NCBI GenBank assembly: GCA_933228675.1
Contig: OW121743.1
Location: forward strand, 310,001-374,000
Direction: 5' to 3'
DNA: 64,000 nt
Source: Stomorhina lunata
Taxonomy: Eukaryota; Arthropoda; Insecta; Diptera; Rhiniidae
The notes beneath the pieces are model-generated. The model did no database searches, was not told where the DNA came from, and was given only the letters and a program-made list of their open reading frames with translations. Below, piece after piece: positions 1 through 10,217 of the stretch (position 1 is the stretch's first letter; every line of letters begins with the position of its first letter). A program made the translations under genes and the position numbers.

Positions 1-600
1 TTTCCCACAAGCAGCAACAAGTGGAGAAGTACCCCCCCTTGTTCCAATTGGAATGTTGTCGGGGACTAATATAATATATATATAACAACAAGTATATACT
101 GACGCTTCTCTCCGAGTGATTTGGTTATACAAAACTTCCGTTGAGCCACAAGTAGTTGTACTTGGATGGAATATTATCAGTTCCTTGGAACTGTACACTG
201 ATTTTTAAATGATACACTCTTTTCTACTTGCTCAATTAAAAGAATACAATACACTACAAGTAAAACTTTTTAATTAAAAGAAAAACCGTTGCAAAAATAA
301 ACACTTTTTCCAAATAAATTAAATATTATTTTCTTTAATTTTTTGGTCAACTGACCACACTCACTGTTTTTTTGTTAATAACGCCAACTTTTCATGGTCG
401 GCGAAACGAAATGTGCAACAGTGTTGTGTATTTTGTGAGTACTCAGTTACTTCACCGTACCAGAGTACTCGTTCAAACAAATTGGTGTTGCCAGATTGAA
501 CTCTTAGAGTCTATCATATCTGAAGACATTTTTATGGCATGGCAAACTATTTTGCTCGGTCAGTAACACGTTAAGACAAATTATAAAAAATGATAAAATT
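1..600. other. AT-rich flank, no gene recognised
   Basis: The stretch before the first transposase fragment is AT-rich with a short TA-run near position 75. I see no coding signal, terminal repeat or RNA gene in it. The small open frames here are AT-rich chance frames. Confidence 0.5.
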
Positions 601-605
601 AAAAA

Positions 606-869
606 TCAACAACCGACGGCTACCGTCACATCATCCACACTATCGCGAACAGCAGCAATATTTTCTGCAGTACGAGCATGCACTGGTGTTCTCACATCTT
701 CTACAGACCCGGTTTGCTCGAATTTTTCCACGATTTTTGCGATTGTACGCACATTTTTTGGACGATCAAATTGACCAAAAAAATCACGAAGTGCATTTTG
801 ATTTGAACGCCCATTTTCATAATAAGTCTCGATAACTTTAACACGTTGTTGGATTGTGTATCTCTCCAT
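606..869 (-). pseudogene. IS630/mariner-related transposase, N-terminal fragment (DUF4817-type HTH)
   Basis: From an ATG at 869 the minus strand encodes MERYTIQQRVKVIETYYENG and then a basic helix-turn-helix region. This is the N-terminal pattern of the DUF4817-type transposases common in insects, which bind element ends through this domain. About 85 residues survive, ending in a degraded AENIAAVRDSV-like segment that precedes the DDE domain in the relative at 3172. No catalytic residues remain, so this is a truncated copy. On its upstream side (948-984, plus coordinates) lies a roughly 37-bp sequence that recurs at 6942-6977 and is probably the element end. The family assignment is from recognition only; the truncation is seen directly. 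Confidence 0.75.
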
Positions 870-947
870 GGTTCAAATTGAGTAAGTCTAAAATAAAGAA
901 ATGTCAAATAAAATTCGGAAAAAAACTTGGTGTTTTAGGTGTGGTTA

Positions 948-984
948 CATTCAACATCGGCCCTTAGAATTTAACCACCCTATA
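948..984 (-). repeat. Probable terminal repeat of the DUF4817-type element (copy 1)
   Basis: Reading on the minus strand this starts TATAGGGTGGTTAAATTC and lies about 80 bp upstream of the transposase ATG at 869. The same sequence, with two differences, occurs at 6942-6977 in the same orientation. Position and recurrence suggest the transposon terminus. Confidence 0.55.
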
Positions 985-1213
985 TATGTGAAATCAATCG
1001 AAAAGATAAACGATCGAACCTCTGATAAAAAAATAAAGAAATATCAAAATAAAACAAGTAAAGAGTGGTATATTCGGCTTTGTCGAATCTTGGATACCCT
1101 TCACCAATAGTGTTCCAAAAGTAAAGTAGTACAAAATCGTAAGAATATATTGATATTTTATAGTTTCTGATTTACTGACTTGTTGAGGAGCCCAACCCAA
1201 AATGCTTCATATA
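985..1213. other. Short spacer between elements
   Basis: AT-rich spacer between the transposase fragment and the Tc1-like element. It ends with the TA dinucleotide at 1212-1213 that is the left half of the Tc1-like target-site duplication. Confidence 0.5.
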
Positions 1214-1562
1214 CAGTGGTGGTCGGTCACATATTTAGCTCACTAGTTATGCGTTGTTTTCAAAACTGTATATATTTTTCTGTTGGAGTAACAATTTTTT
1301 TTTTTTTTTTGCCACGATGTGTACCTTATAGTGTGATCGACAAGTCCCGTTGCTTTTTTAGTTGTTATTCCCCTTTCTTCAATTGCTTATATATTTTATT
1401 TGTTAGTAAAACGTAATTGGAGCTTGATACAAATTTAGCACAAAATATTAAACATTTTACATTTCTGTTAGTTTTTGAATTTTTAATTAATTTTTGGTAA
1501 GTTTTTTATCATATTGTGTACAGTTGAAGGTTTTTCAGAAATAAAATATTTATTAGATAGAC

Positions 1563-2559
1563 ATGGCTAAAAATAAATGGTGCAGATGCGCAACGACAGG
1601 TGATTTCTGAAATGAACTCGACAGGATGTCCTGTAAGTGAAATATCAAGTATATTGCTCCAGAAAGATGGTATATATGCTTTGAGCCATATAAAAGCACA
1701 CGGAACAATTAAAAAGGGTTCACGTTCACAAAAGAGGATATGTAATACATAGAATGTCAGTGGCCGACCCTTTTTAGTTAGAGCTCCAGTGAAATAAATA
1801 GTGAAGTGTGTCATCAAAATACGGTATTGATGTCTCCGACAGAACGATACAAAGATGCCTTAATGAAAAAACTTCGCGTGGCTGTATTGTGCAACACAAG
1901 CCACATGTGTCAAAAAAGAATTTGAAATCACGAATTTCTTTCGCCCGATAGCATTTGGAAAAGCCATTAGATTTTTGGAAAAACATACTTTGAAGCGACG
2001 AATCAAAGTTTTGCAGATTTGGATCTGATGAAAAGAGATATGTATGGTTATCTTCCGAACATGCAGCACAACCCAAACAAAGTATTCTTCAAAGACTGTA
2101 AAACATGGTGGAGAAAATGTAATGGTGTGGCTTGCATTCTCAGGGCATGGAGTTGGTCCAATACACAAAATTGACACACATATGGATCAACACGTTTATA
2201 AAAAAATCCTAGCCGATATCATTATACCATATGCAGAGGCAAAGATGCCACCTAGCTGGCGCTGCATGCATGACAATGGCCCTAAACACATTTCACGTAC
2301 TGTGAAGAAGTGTTGCTTGGAGGAAAGTCAAATAGATGTTTTGAAATGGCCAGCTCAATCTCCGGATCTCAGTCCTATTGAGAATCTTTGGAATGATATA
2401 GAGAACCATAACAAGCGTAACAACTTAAATGATTTATGGACGGAAATCCAAAAAATATGGCACGCTATCCCAAATGAGCGATACCTGCCTCTTGTGAAGA
2501 GTGTGCCTAAAAGATGTGCGGCAGTTATACAAAATAAAGGATATCCTACAAAATATTAG
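1563..2559 (+). pseudogene. Tc1-family transposase, frameshifted
   Basis: Decayed transposase of the Tc1 element. An N-terminal reading frame starts at the ATG near 1563 (MAKNKWCRCATTG) but is soon broken. Near 1998-2055 one frame reads SDESKFCRFGSDEKRYVWLS, the block carrying the first catalytic aspartate. The frame then shifts, and from about 2095 to the stop at 2557-2559 the protein is continuous: KHGGENVMVW, MHDNGPKH (second aspartate), and SPDLSPIENLWNDIE (final glutamate of the DDE triad). The glutamate in the NP/SPIENLW block is the Tc1-type (DD34E) signature rather than mariner DD34D. All three catalytic blocks can be read but not in one frame. The C-terminus, ending PTKY, looks natural. 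Confidence 0.85.
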
Positions 2560-2769
2560 GTTTTTGTTTTAAGAAATTGAAATGAATAACTTGTTTTTGA
2601 TTTTTAATAAATATTGTTTTTAATTTGTGCTAAACATACATATGTATGTCCAGTATTTTTTATGGGTTAGTTTTAAATAACTGCAAAAATAATATAATTT
2701 TTAAAAAATATGTATAAAAAGGAATACGACTTCATCTTCGCATCACGTGTAATACATTACAAAAAAAAA

Positions 2770-2943
2770 GTAGTGAAACAAATTTAATTAGGACTTAATA
2801 AAATTAGGACTTAATAATTAGGACTTAATTAGGACTTAATAATATAAGAGATAACAGGTAACAGGTAGTGAAACAAATTTAATTAAGACTTAATAAAATT
2901 AGGACTTAATAATTAGGACTTAATAATATAAGAGATAACAGGT
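2770..2943 (+). repeat. Tandem duplication inside the Tc1 3' region
   Basis: A block of about 85 bp beginning GTAGTGAAACAAATTTAATT occurs twice in a row (about 2770-2857 and 2866-2941). Each block contains shorter repeats of TTAGGACTTAATAA. The array lies between the transposase stop and the right terminal repeat. Confidence 0.85.
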
Positions 2944-3051
2944 ACCATTTGTGCTAAATACGTGACCACCACTGTATATGTATATTAATTTTCTTTTGTT
3001 CATCTAAATGTAATTAATTCATAGCAATATTTGGTTATACTAGTACAAGCA

Positions 3052-4380
3052 AGGTGGCGCAAAAGTAACCTCCTATCGGAAAATGCTCAAAATTTTGCGA
3101 TTGGCCCCTAATGTCAATTCTGTTTTGACATTTGTGTAGTTAAACACTTGCAAAATACACGTTAATAAACAATGTTACGCTACACTGCTCCAGAACGCGG
3201 AATATTGGTGACTATTTATTTGGCCAATGATCGGTCGGTGACTTTTGGGCACACGTGAATTTCGTCGCAGATTTCCTGGCCGTCCAAACTGGTGAAACAC
3301 TGCGACGTTTAGCCGCTCGCCATGAAGAGACTGGCACAACACGAGATGCTGTCAGGCGTGGCAGACCCCGGAGTAGCCGTTCTGCAGAGAATATTGCTGC
3401 TGTAGCCGAGGATGTTATGGAAGCGCCGTCGACATCGACCAGACGACGTGCCACGCAAATGGGTATCAGTCGACGGTCTTTACAGCGAATTTTTGTAAAG
3501 ATTTGAAGATGTTTCCGTACAAAGTCCAGACGGTGCATCAGCTGTTAGCTGCTGACCGCCAATCGCGTTTAACATACGCTCAAGCCATCCTTAATCACCA
3601 CCAAGAGGAAGATGATTTTTCATCAAAAATAATCATGAGTGATGATGAGGCCCATTTCCATCTTAGCGGGTACGTAAATAAGCAAAATTTACGTGAAAAT
3701 CCGCGTGTAACCCACGAAGAGCCATTACCCACTCAAAGTCACTGTATGGTGTGCTGTTTTCGCTGGAGGAGTCATCGGACCAAACAATTACTGTGAATGG
3801 TGAGCGCTACAGAGCAATGATTAACGAGTTCCGTTTGCCGCAACTTGATGAATTGGGATTGGAAAACATGTGGTTCCAACAGGACGGTGCAACGGCACAC
3901 ACTGCACGTGCCACAACCGATATGCTGAAGGATGCATTTCCCGGGCGCCTAATCTTCCGTTTTGGCGATTTGCACTGGCCAGCAAGATCGCCTGATTTGA
4001 CCGCTGCAGACTTCTTTTGGTGGGGCTTTTTGAAGTCGCGGGTTTATGTCAACAAGCCTCAAGACTCTTGCAGCTCTTACGGACAATATCCGTCAAGAAT
4101 GTGAGGACCTATCGCCCAAAGTTTTGGCCAAAGTGATGGAAAATGCTATAAAAAGGGCTCAGTTGATTGTCAACTGTGGCGGCGGCCATTTGCATGACAT
4201 CTCATATTCACGACTTGATGTAAAAAAAATAAAAGACCAAATAAAAATAATTCACAAGAAGAATCAAAGTCTTTCATTTTTTTTTAATTATTACAGCCAA
4301 AAAACATCGGAAGCTTATTTATGTGTATTTGCAAAGAATCTTTAAAATTAAGAGTCGGAAAACGAAAAGCTTTTCGGTGG
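3052..4380 (+). mobile_element. DUF4817-type (IS630/Tc1/mariner group) transposon, 3' end not found
   Basis: The presumed left end GGTGGCGCAAAAGTAACC begins at about 3052, roughly 120 bp before the transposase ATG. An inverted partner would read GGTTACTTTTGCGCCACC, and I do not find it after the coding region. The 3' end therefore seems lost or heavily diverged. The region 4346-4380 has a weak look-alike only. Confidence 0.6.
3172..4345 (+). pseudogene. DUF4817-type transposase with a DDE domain, multiple frameshifts
   Basis: The protein starts at the ATG at 3172 (MLRYTAPERGILVTIYLAND), an HTH N-terminus of the DUF4817 type. It continues in a second frame (3255-3506) with TGETLRRLAARHEETGTTRD, RRGRPRSSRSAENIAA and MGISRRSLQRI. 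A one-base shift near 3495 leads into the frame from 3503, which holds SDDEAHFHLSGYVNKQN (first catalytic D). Near 3760 the frame changes again and bases appear missing. The frame 3751-4104 has FQQDGATAHTA (second D) and WPARSPDLTAADFFWW (third acidic position). A further shift gives TLAALTDNIRQECEDLSPKV near the C-terminus. At least four frame breaks show a dead gene. Compared with 606-869 this is a different, more complete family member. Confidence 0.85.
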
Positions 4381-5235
4381 CGTCATCATCTAGAATAGTT
4401 ATGGACCCAAAGGTTAGGTTGGGTAGGTGGCTGATGTCTAATAAGGCAGCGTCACTTGGATTCTAAAGTGATATGTTGTCTTACGAACATTTAATAAAGT
4501 TAGATAGACCAGAAAAGATAATGCAGAAAAGATGCTTCAAAATGTAAGATGCCCTTAGATTTGCAAGAAGCACATCGATTTAATGAAGATTAAGTATTCT
4601 GCTGGCATGAAACCCAAAATCAAAGTGCCTAGTGAGGGTTGTGTACTTTAATGCGTACGAATTATCCATCTAGTAAAAGTTCTTGATTTAGTTATGTAAA
4701 ACTCTGAAGTTAGCAGACTGATTTAGGTCACAAAGCTTTAACAATGATTGTCAATCAATGTATACAAGCCTTAGAATTATAGGGTATACACTCTTAGTTT
4801 TAGATACATATGTGAAATATATAGCTTTTGAATGGATTGATATCAGCTTTGTCGGAAAAGTTATTGAAGATTTACTTATTAATCGAAGTGATTTCCCGGT
4901 CGGGGTTATATAAGAGATTTCACTAAATGATAACCGAGCTCGCCCATTTTCAATACCGAACTTTTCAAGAGATCAGAAATACATTTGTTAAATGTGTCCC
5001 TCTAGAAAGTTTATTTTGGCGCTATTGCGCTGAATAACGATATTTGTACAACGTCTTTTTTATACTAAATGTCATCATAATATGTATCTATTAATTTGTC
5101 ATTTATTAGCTCTTAGAGAATTGCCCTTAGGCGAAGTTATACTGGAGCAATTGTCAAACTTGAACGGATTTCTCCCAATTGCAATTAAAAAATTTAAATT
5201 TTCGTTGATATGTGAGATACAACATACTACTTAGC
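4381..5235. other. Noncoding stretch between transposons
   Basis: No reading frame or terminal repeat recognised. A GGTTAGGTTGGGTAGG segment near 4415 resembles the CCTAACCTAACC seen near 8372, a degenerate simple motif. Nothing here can be assigned to the 5' part of the LINE that follows. Confidence 0.4.
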
Positions 5236-6290
5236 TGCATTTTTGTACTTCCTAGACAAGAGAATGTGGGTAGATGAACAAGCGAGTCAGCTGCAAGTAA
5301 AGGCGACATGAGGACCTTTTACAATATATCAAGGGCGTTGTGTGGCAAACCTACCTACACCAACAGTCCCATTCTGAGTAGTAGCGGTACACTTCTCTCA
5401 ACCCCAGATGAACAATTAATACGATGGATGGAACACTTCCAGTCAACAATAAATCCCATTGGATTAGAAGCGCTGACGGAAGTGCAAAATGAAACCAACC
5501 ATGACTGTTTATTCAATGCAATTTCAGGCAGCCCACCAATGATACAAGAAGTAAAGAATGCCATTAAAAGCCTCAAGCGCAACAAGGCCCCGGGCAATGA
5601 CAATATATCAGCAGAGATGCTTTTATGTGACGTTGAAGGATCGGAGAGACTGTGGCACCCATTTGTACGTAAAATATGGGAGGAGGAAGCTCTGTCAGCC
5701 TCCTGGAATGAAGGTATACTAGTCAAAATACCAAAAAAGGGTGACTCCAAAGACTACAATAACTACAGGGGTATAACACTTCTTCCAATACCGAGCAAAA
5801 TACTAAGTCGTGTAATTTTGAATAGAGCGTCTGATGCAGTTTCCGAAACACTCCGCGAAAATCAATTTGGGTTCCGAGAGAATCGATCTTGTGTTGATCT
5901 ATTCAACACAGTAAGAATAGGACTGGAGCAATGTAATGAATTCCACACCCCTATTAACCTAGCGTTTATCGACTTTATGAAGGCCTTCGATAGTGTCAAT
6001 AGTACCTATCTATGGAGAATTTTAGAAAACCGTAACATGCCAGCGAAAATTATGAACTCAATTCGGGCAATGTATACGTGGACTTTAAATGTCGGGTTCT
6101 ACATAAAGGTAAATTGTCTAATTGTATTATGGTTGCGAAACTTGGAAACGCACAAATACCATCGACAAACCCCTTCAAACCTTTGCAAACAAATGCTTGT
6201 GCAAATCCTTTATATATGGTGGCCGATTACGGAAACAGTCTAAATTCCACATGAATGAAATTCACTTAAATGCCAATAAAAAAAGCTTTG
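5236..6290 (+). pseudogene. Non-LTR retrotransposon (LINE) reverse transcriptase with internal deletion
   Basis: The longest frame opens at the ATG at 5308, but homologous-looking sequence begins upstream (WVDEQASQLQ near 5265) in another frame, so the ATG is not the original start. It has clear fingers/palm blocks: NAIKSLKRNKAPGNDNISAE, WNEGILVKIPKKGDSKDYNN, YRGITLLPIPSKILSR, ENQFGFRENRSCVDL and LAFIDFMKAFDSVNS (first catalytic Asp region). After MYTWTLNVGFY, near 6100-6122, the sequence jumps to what looks like the C-terminal tail. There YGCETWK is read in one frame and QILYIWWPITETV in another. The GVRQGC and YADD blocks are absent. The copy therefore has a deletion from palm to C-terminus plus a frameshift. 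The exact LINE clade is not resolved. Confidence 0.85.
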
Positions 6291-6941
6291 GCCACTAAAT
6301 TTAGCACAAGGAAGGAAGTCTTATGTGAATGCCAGCCAGTGTGCAAAATTTTGCAAAAAATAGGACCTTTGGGTCCGTATAACTTTCGCTAATTGGGTCC
6401 GATCTAAAAGATTTTTACATTTTCGAAAATTTCTTAACAAAATTAAAAAAAAAATGCTTACTGTACTACCTTATCTCTTATAGTTTAGGAGATATTTTTG
6501 ACTCCATAAAATTTTAATATAATTTTTTAACATTCTTTGTAATTTTTCGCAAAAATCTCTAAAACTAAACAAGGGTATTGTACGCAGTATGGACCTGTAT
6601 ATGTGAAAATCAGAAATATAAATTTCGGAAATTTAAATTTTTGAATACAGTAGAGTACGCTTTTCGCAAATTTGAGTTTTTTTTTAGAAAAGCGGCCCGT
6701 GTGAACCGATTTACAGCCGGGCCTCTCTCTATCAGATTTTTGCACAAATGTTAAAGAACATTACATTTAATATAATTTTGTCAAGAAAAGTTTTGAGATA
6801 AAATAAACAATTTTTTTAAGTCACAAAAACACAAGTTTTGTTAAAAACGGCTGATTTTCGACTACCGCTGGTTGTAGGGTGCATGTCCAAAATTTTTAGA
6901 AATATAGTTTATACTGGATCCCTTCTTAAAAGTCTAGTCTT
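6291..6941. other. Noncoding repeat-like stretch
   Basis: AT-rich sequence following the LINE tail. It carries a short self-similar segment (GGACCTTTGGGTCCG near 6363) that can form a hairpin. No coding sequence is visible. It ends at the second copy of the putative DUF4817-element end. Confidence 0.4.
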
Positions 6942-6977
6942 CATTCAACATCGGCCCTTACAATTTAACCACCCTTT
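6942..6977 (-). repeat. Probable terminal repeat of the DUF4817-type element (copy 2)
   Basis: Same orientation and near-identical sequence (two differences) to 948-984. No transposase lies next to it, so it marks the end of a second, otherwise unrecognisable, element copy. That element body would extend to the left. Confidence 0.55.
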
Positions 6978-7070
6978 ATAATAAACTTATTTTTTGTTAT
7001 AAAAAAAAATAAATGAGTTTTTGTAAATCAAGTAAAATAATACAAAAAACAAATTATTATTTCTCTCTAA

Positions 7071-7692
7071 AGCTACGGTCACATTGATTAAACATTTAAT
7101 CGAAACTATCAAATATTTGATCCTCGTAGTCTGACCACAAAATATTTTTGAGGTTCAAACAAGAAACATGTTGATTTGAACAAAACAAAATCATTTGCCA
7201 GCAAATAAAAATTTTCCTAATGTGACCACGCAAGAGCAAATATTTTATTAAATTTTGATCAAATAATTATTTAATCTTACAAAATTTTTGTAACATCAAA
7301 CAGGGGCAAATAACAGCTGAGCATTTGTATTGTTTACTATTCAAACAGAAACAACAACATCAAATTTGAGAAACAACAACATCAAATTTGAGAAACAACA
7401 ACATCAAATTTGAGAAACAACAACTCAAATATGAGAAACAAATTGCTAGATACACAATTTTGTTTTGAAAAAATTTGATCAAATATTATTTGGGAAAATA
7501 TTTAATCTTCAGTGTGACCATAAATAAAACCTGTTTTTTTGTTTATACTTTGAACGTATTTTTTCTGTATTTTATCAAATAAAAATCGTCAAATAAATGT
7601 GCAAGTGTGACCACAAATTTTTTATTATATTGTTGTGACAATATTTTACTCAAAATATTTGATTTAAATGTTTAATGAGTCTGACCGTACCT
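7071..7692. mobile_element. Non-autonomous TIR element (MITE) with TAA target duplication
   Basis: The left end AGCTACGGTCACATTGATTA and the reverse complement of the right end, AGGTACGGTCAGACTCATTA, match. They continue into a shared AAACATTTAA segment, giving inverted repeats of roughly 35 bp. TAA lies on both sides (7068-7070 and 7693-7695). A 3-bp TAA duplication is compatible with PIF/Harbinger, but this is inferred from ends only. Internal GTGACCA motifs recur, and a 22-bp tandem repeat lies in the middle. No transposase is present in 622 bp. Confidence 0.8.
7351..7440 (+). repeat. 22-bp tandem repeat, about four copies, inside the MITE
   Basis: The unit ACAACAACATCAAATTTGAG plus AA begins at 7351, 7373 and 7395 exactly, with a slightly shortened fourth copy from 7417. 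Confidence 0.9.
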
Positions 7693-7773
7693 TAATTCTT
7701 TAAAAATAAAATAAGTTTGTATATCGGGAGTTTATTGTAGTTTTAATTCAGTTGACATAAAAAAAACTGTCAC

Positions 7774-7843
7774 CGCTTGTGGGGCTCGAACCACAACTCT
7801 CACGTTGACAAGACGCGCATCTTACACACTAGACTACACCGAT
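7774..7843 (-). pseudogene. tRNA pseudogene, tRNA-Thr(TGT)-like
   Basis: On the minus strand an A-box-like TAGTCTAGTGTG and a perfect B box GGTTCGAGCCC are 44 nt apart, the canonical tRNA spacing. The anticodon arm forms five pairs (CGCGT with ACGTG, one G-T) around loop CTTGTCA. This has the invariant T33 and anticodon TGT. The T arm pairs only if one extra C is bulged. The acceptor strands (ATCGGTG against AGCGGTG) do not pair. A run of eight T on the transcript strand follows within about 10 nt, a pol III terminator. This is a dead tRNA or the head of a SINE rather than a working tRNA gene. Confidence 0.65.
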
Positions 7844-8059
7844 TTTTAAAATTCTTTGTTTAAAAGCAGTTTTCTTCATACACATATTCATAATATACAC
7901 ACAAAAACCAAAAGTTATTTTTAGCTCAAAGGGAAAATTTTATTGTCATTTCTAATAATGAATGAATTATGAATAAACAGAATAAACAAAAAATAGGTAT
8001 ACAAAAGTATATACATATGTACATGCCGATATTAATAAGTACTTTTAAGCATAACGGTT

Positions 8060-8360
8060 CAATATGGTTATTTAGTTGAGCTGTCTGGAAGCCGTTTGTT
8101 CGTTTTCTCTTCAGTGTATCTGATGCCCGCAGTTCGACCCCGGAGCGCCAAAACCATTATTCTTCTTCATGCTTGTTTTCCAAGCTTTGGTAGTTATCCC
8201 TTGTTCTTTACGCCACACGTCATTTGCTTAACTCTTGCATTTGGAACGTGCCATGAATAGAAGGGAGATTAATAAAAGTCTCTGAAGGAAGCTAAGTCAG
8301 ACGTTGCGTGATTGCGCCTAGTCGCTTAGTGCCAATCGAGATGAGACACAATTTTTTTTT
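8060..8360 (+). repeat. Possible tRNA-derived SINE-like segment
   Basis: TTAGTTGAGCTGTCTGG near 8071 resembles an A box, and CAGTTCGACCCCGG near 8130 a B box. They are followed by a more GC-rich body and a T-run at 8352. The unusual base composition for this window and the pol III-like boxes suggest a SINE. No second copy is in the window to confirm it. Confidence 0.3.
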
Positions 8361-8367
8361 ATATTCG

Positions 8368-8646
8368 CTAACCTAACCTATCATATCTGAATTGCCCATT
8401 TATCGGCGTTTTGACGAGTTTTTTTACCTTTTTTGTTAATGTAAATTTATTAATTTTGTGATAACTTAAATGATCTGGGGGAGCCTTTATTGACTGATAT
8501 CTCAAATCATGTCTATCGGATATGTTCTGAAAATCACTTTCACGTGATTCTGAAATCACATACAAATTTTCAGAGCATTTATCTTCTAGACCTTCTTCAT
8601 GTTCAATGCTCTGAATTATAAAATTGTCAAAATAATTTGTGTTCAA
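8368..8646 (-). CDS. Orphan open frame, possible exon or pseudogene remnant
   Basis: A 92-codon minus-strand frame with mixed charged composition, containing SIEHEEGLEDKCSENL and later KAPPDHLSYHKINKFTLTKK. It opens directly after a stop and its first codon is TTG, so it has no proper start. A possible 3' splice site (TTATAATTCAG) lies before the SIEHEEG segment. The frame ends in a GGTTAGGTTAG simple motif. I recognise no family. Its residue mix is more protein-like than the Phe/Ile/Lys-rich chance frames around it. Confidence 0.2.
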   Translation of the reverse strand: MNTNYFDNFIIQSIEHEEGLEDKCSENLYVISESRESDFQNISDRHDLRYQSIKAPPDHLSYHKINKFTLTKKVKKLVKTPINGQFRYDRLG

Positions 8647-8908
8647 TTAAAAATTCGACATAGAAAATGACTGTGATTTCAATAACTAATTTCTACAAAT
8701 TATTCAGATTTGTAACTTAATATTTTTCAATATTTCTAGATATGAATGAACATTCCTAAAAATTGCTTCGATCGAGGAAATATAAATAAATAAATAAGCT
8801 TCATTCCAATGTCACATTTCAAATAAATTAACATGTTTTTAATCAAAATACCTAAACTCTTTTTATTAAACATTAAAAAAATATATTAATTTAAATTGTG
8901 TATAATCG

Positions 8909-8962
8909 TTTGTTTGTTGGTTGGTGTATTCCTTCCGTCTGTGCCGAACCAACCAACCAAAC
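8909..8962. repeat. Short inverted repeat (GTTTGTTGGTTGG / CCAACCAACCAAAC)
   Basis: The two arms are separated by about 18 nt and could form a hairpin. It may simply be opposed slippage of TTGG-type simple repeats. Confidence 0.5.
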
Positions 8963-10217
8963 TAGAAAGAATATTTGTAATTTGTCACGAAATATATGAG
9001 CCATTTCAAATCTGCCAAAAGATGAAAGAAAACCGCCAAAGTAACGAAATTCTAATAAATAAAATAAATGAAAAATATTTAAAAGTTTTTTCATCTCAGA
9101 ATATACTCAAGCATATTCAAACAAATAAAATCTAAATGAAAAATCCAAATGGTTTTTTGACGAATTTTTAACAAACGCATTTTTTATGTGGACATTTTTA
9201 TATACTCAACAGTTGAATTTCAAAATATTCATTCTTTGTCGACTGACTGACTTATTGGGCCACCTTGTAAGTTGATGGATGTTTAGGACATTTGTTTTTG
9301 TTGAAAATATTAAGTGTGAGAAGTAGACTAATTGCCTGGTTTGTTTGAGATTACCAATTTAGTATGGATGGAACTTAAAGGATTGAAATAATTTACAAAA
9401 ATTGTTTATTAAAAAAAACCTATATTAAAAAATGTGTGTGTTATCAATATTAAATCGCTTTTTTGCTGCAACATCGTCATACTCAACTCATTCTTTTTTA
9501 ATCTTTACTTCAGTATATTCAGTTTCCTTAATTTTCACTCTTTTTGAACATTATTTTAAGGGTTTTCATTAAACCAAAAGTTTCGAGATATAAGTTGGAA
9601 ACAATCTCATCAAATCTACTAAAAAAAGTAATAACTTATTTCAGTGTAAATGGGGTTTTTAAAAATTATGGAACATCAAACGTTTAAAAAAAGTTTTGCT
9701 ATAGTGTAATGCACTAAAATCCCAATTTATTACAATTATTTATTATTGTAAGTTTTTTGATAAAACCAAAAAAATGTTGATGGGGAAACCTTTCCTCGAC
9801 TCGTTTAGATGTTTTTTATAGATTGAGCTTTACATTTAACGAAAATTGAGAATTGGGACAACACAACAATGTATCACAGAGGGTAGAGGCCATTGAATTA
9901 CATTTTTTTTTTCAAAACTTCATAAAAATTATTTAAGTTTCTTAATGTAGCAAAGTAAATCAGCCACCCTGTGATAATAATGATAAATATAATAATATTT
10001 ATCATTGTAATAATAGTGATAAAAAAACTATGTTTTTTTACAAATATAACCGATTGTAAAATATAATAAAATAATTCGCATAAAAAGAGAACATACATTT
10101 ATATTTCTGTATGACACAAATAGTAATTATTTCGTTTATTGTTTAAAATCATTAGAACAAAAATTGGGACTATTGCCAGCAAAAATAAATGTTTGATTTT
10201 AAATATTAAATTGTATT
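8963..10217. other. AT-rich noncoding stretch
   Basis: No gene, terminal repeat or RNA recognised. Long A and T runs produce open frames rich in Phe, Ile and Tyr that I do not regard as coding. Confidence 0.5.

Larger units (their letters stand above)
1214..2974 (+). mobile_element. Tc1-like DNA transposon, nearly full length, inactive
   Basis: The element is 1,761 bp, close to the normal Tc1 size, and begins CAGTGGTGGTC. The right end is ACTG preceded by GACCACC; its reverse complement is CAGTGGTGGTCACGTATTTA, so the ends are inverted repeats of about 25 bp with small differences. TA flanks both sides (1212-1213 and 2975-2976), the Tc1/mariner target duplication. An 11-bp motif, TTTAGCACAAA, occurs inside the left end (1434-1444). 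Its inverted form occurs at 2624-2634 and 2948-2958, and a weaker match lies next to the left tip. This is an IR/DR-like layout as in some Tc1 relatives. The transposase inside has frameshifts, so the copy cannot mobilise itself. Confidence 0.9.

Noticed and set aside
4360..4380. Right terminal repeat of the DUF4817-type element at 3052
   Set aside because: CTTTTCGGTGGCGTCA only loosely resembles the inverse of the left end.
4415..8390. Telomere-like CCTAACC runs (4415 and 8372)
   Set aside because: Only two or three degenerate units; flies lack such simple telomeric arrays, and the motif is common in dispersed repeats.
8896..9135. A 79-codon plus-strand frame containing PNQPTKLERIF
   Set aside because: It starts at TTG and overlaps an inverted simple repeat. 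No family is recognised.
9898..10098. Hydrophobic 66-codon minus-strand frame resembling membrane segments
   Set aside because: Ile/Phe richness comes from AT-rich sequence; several such frames occur (45655, 63644, 12238).
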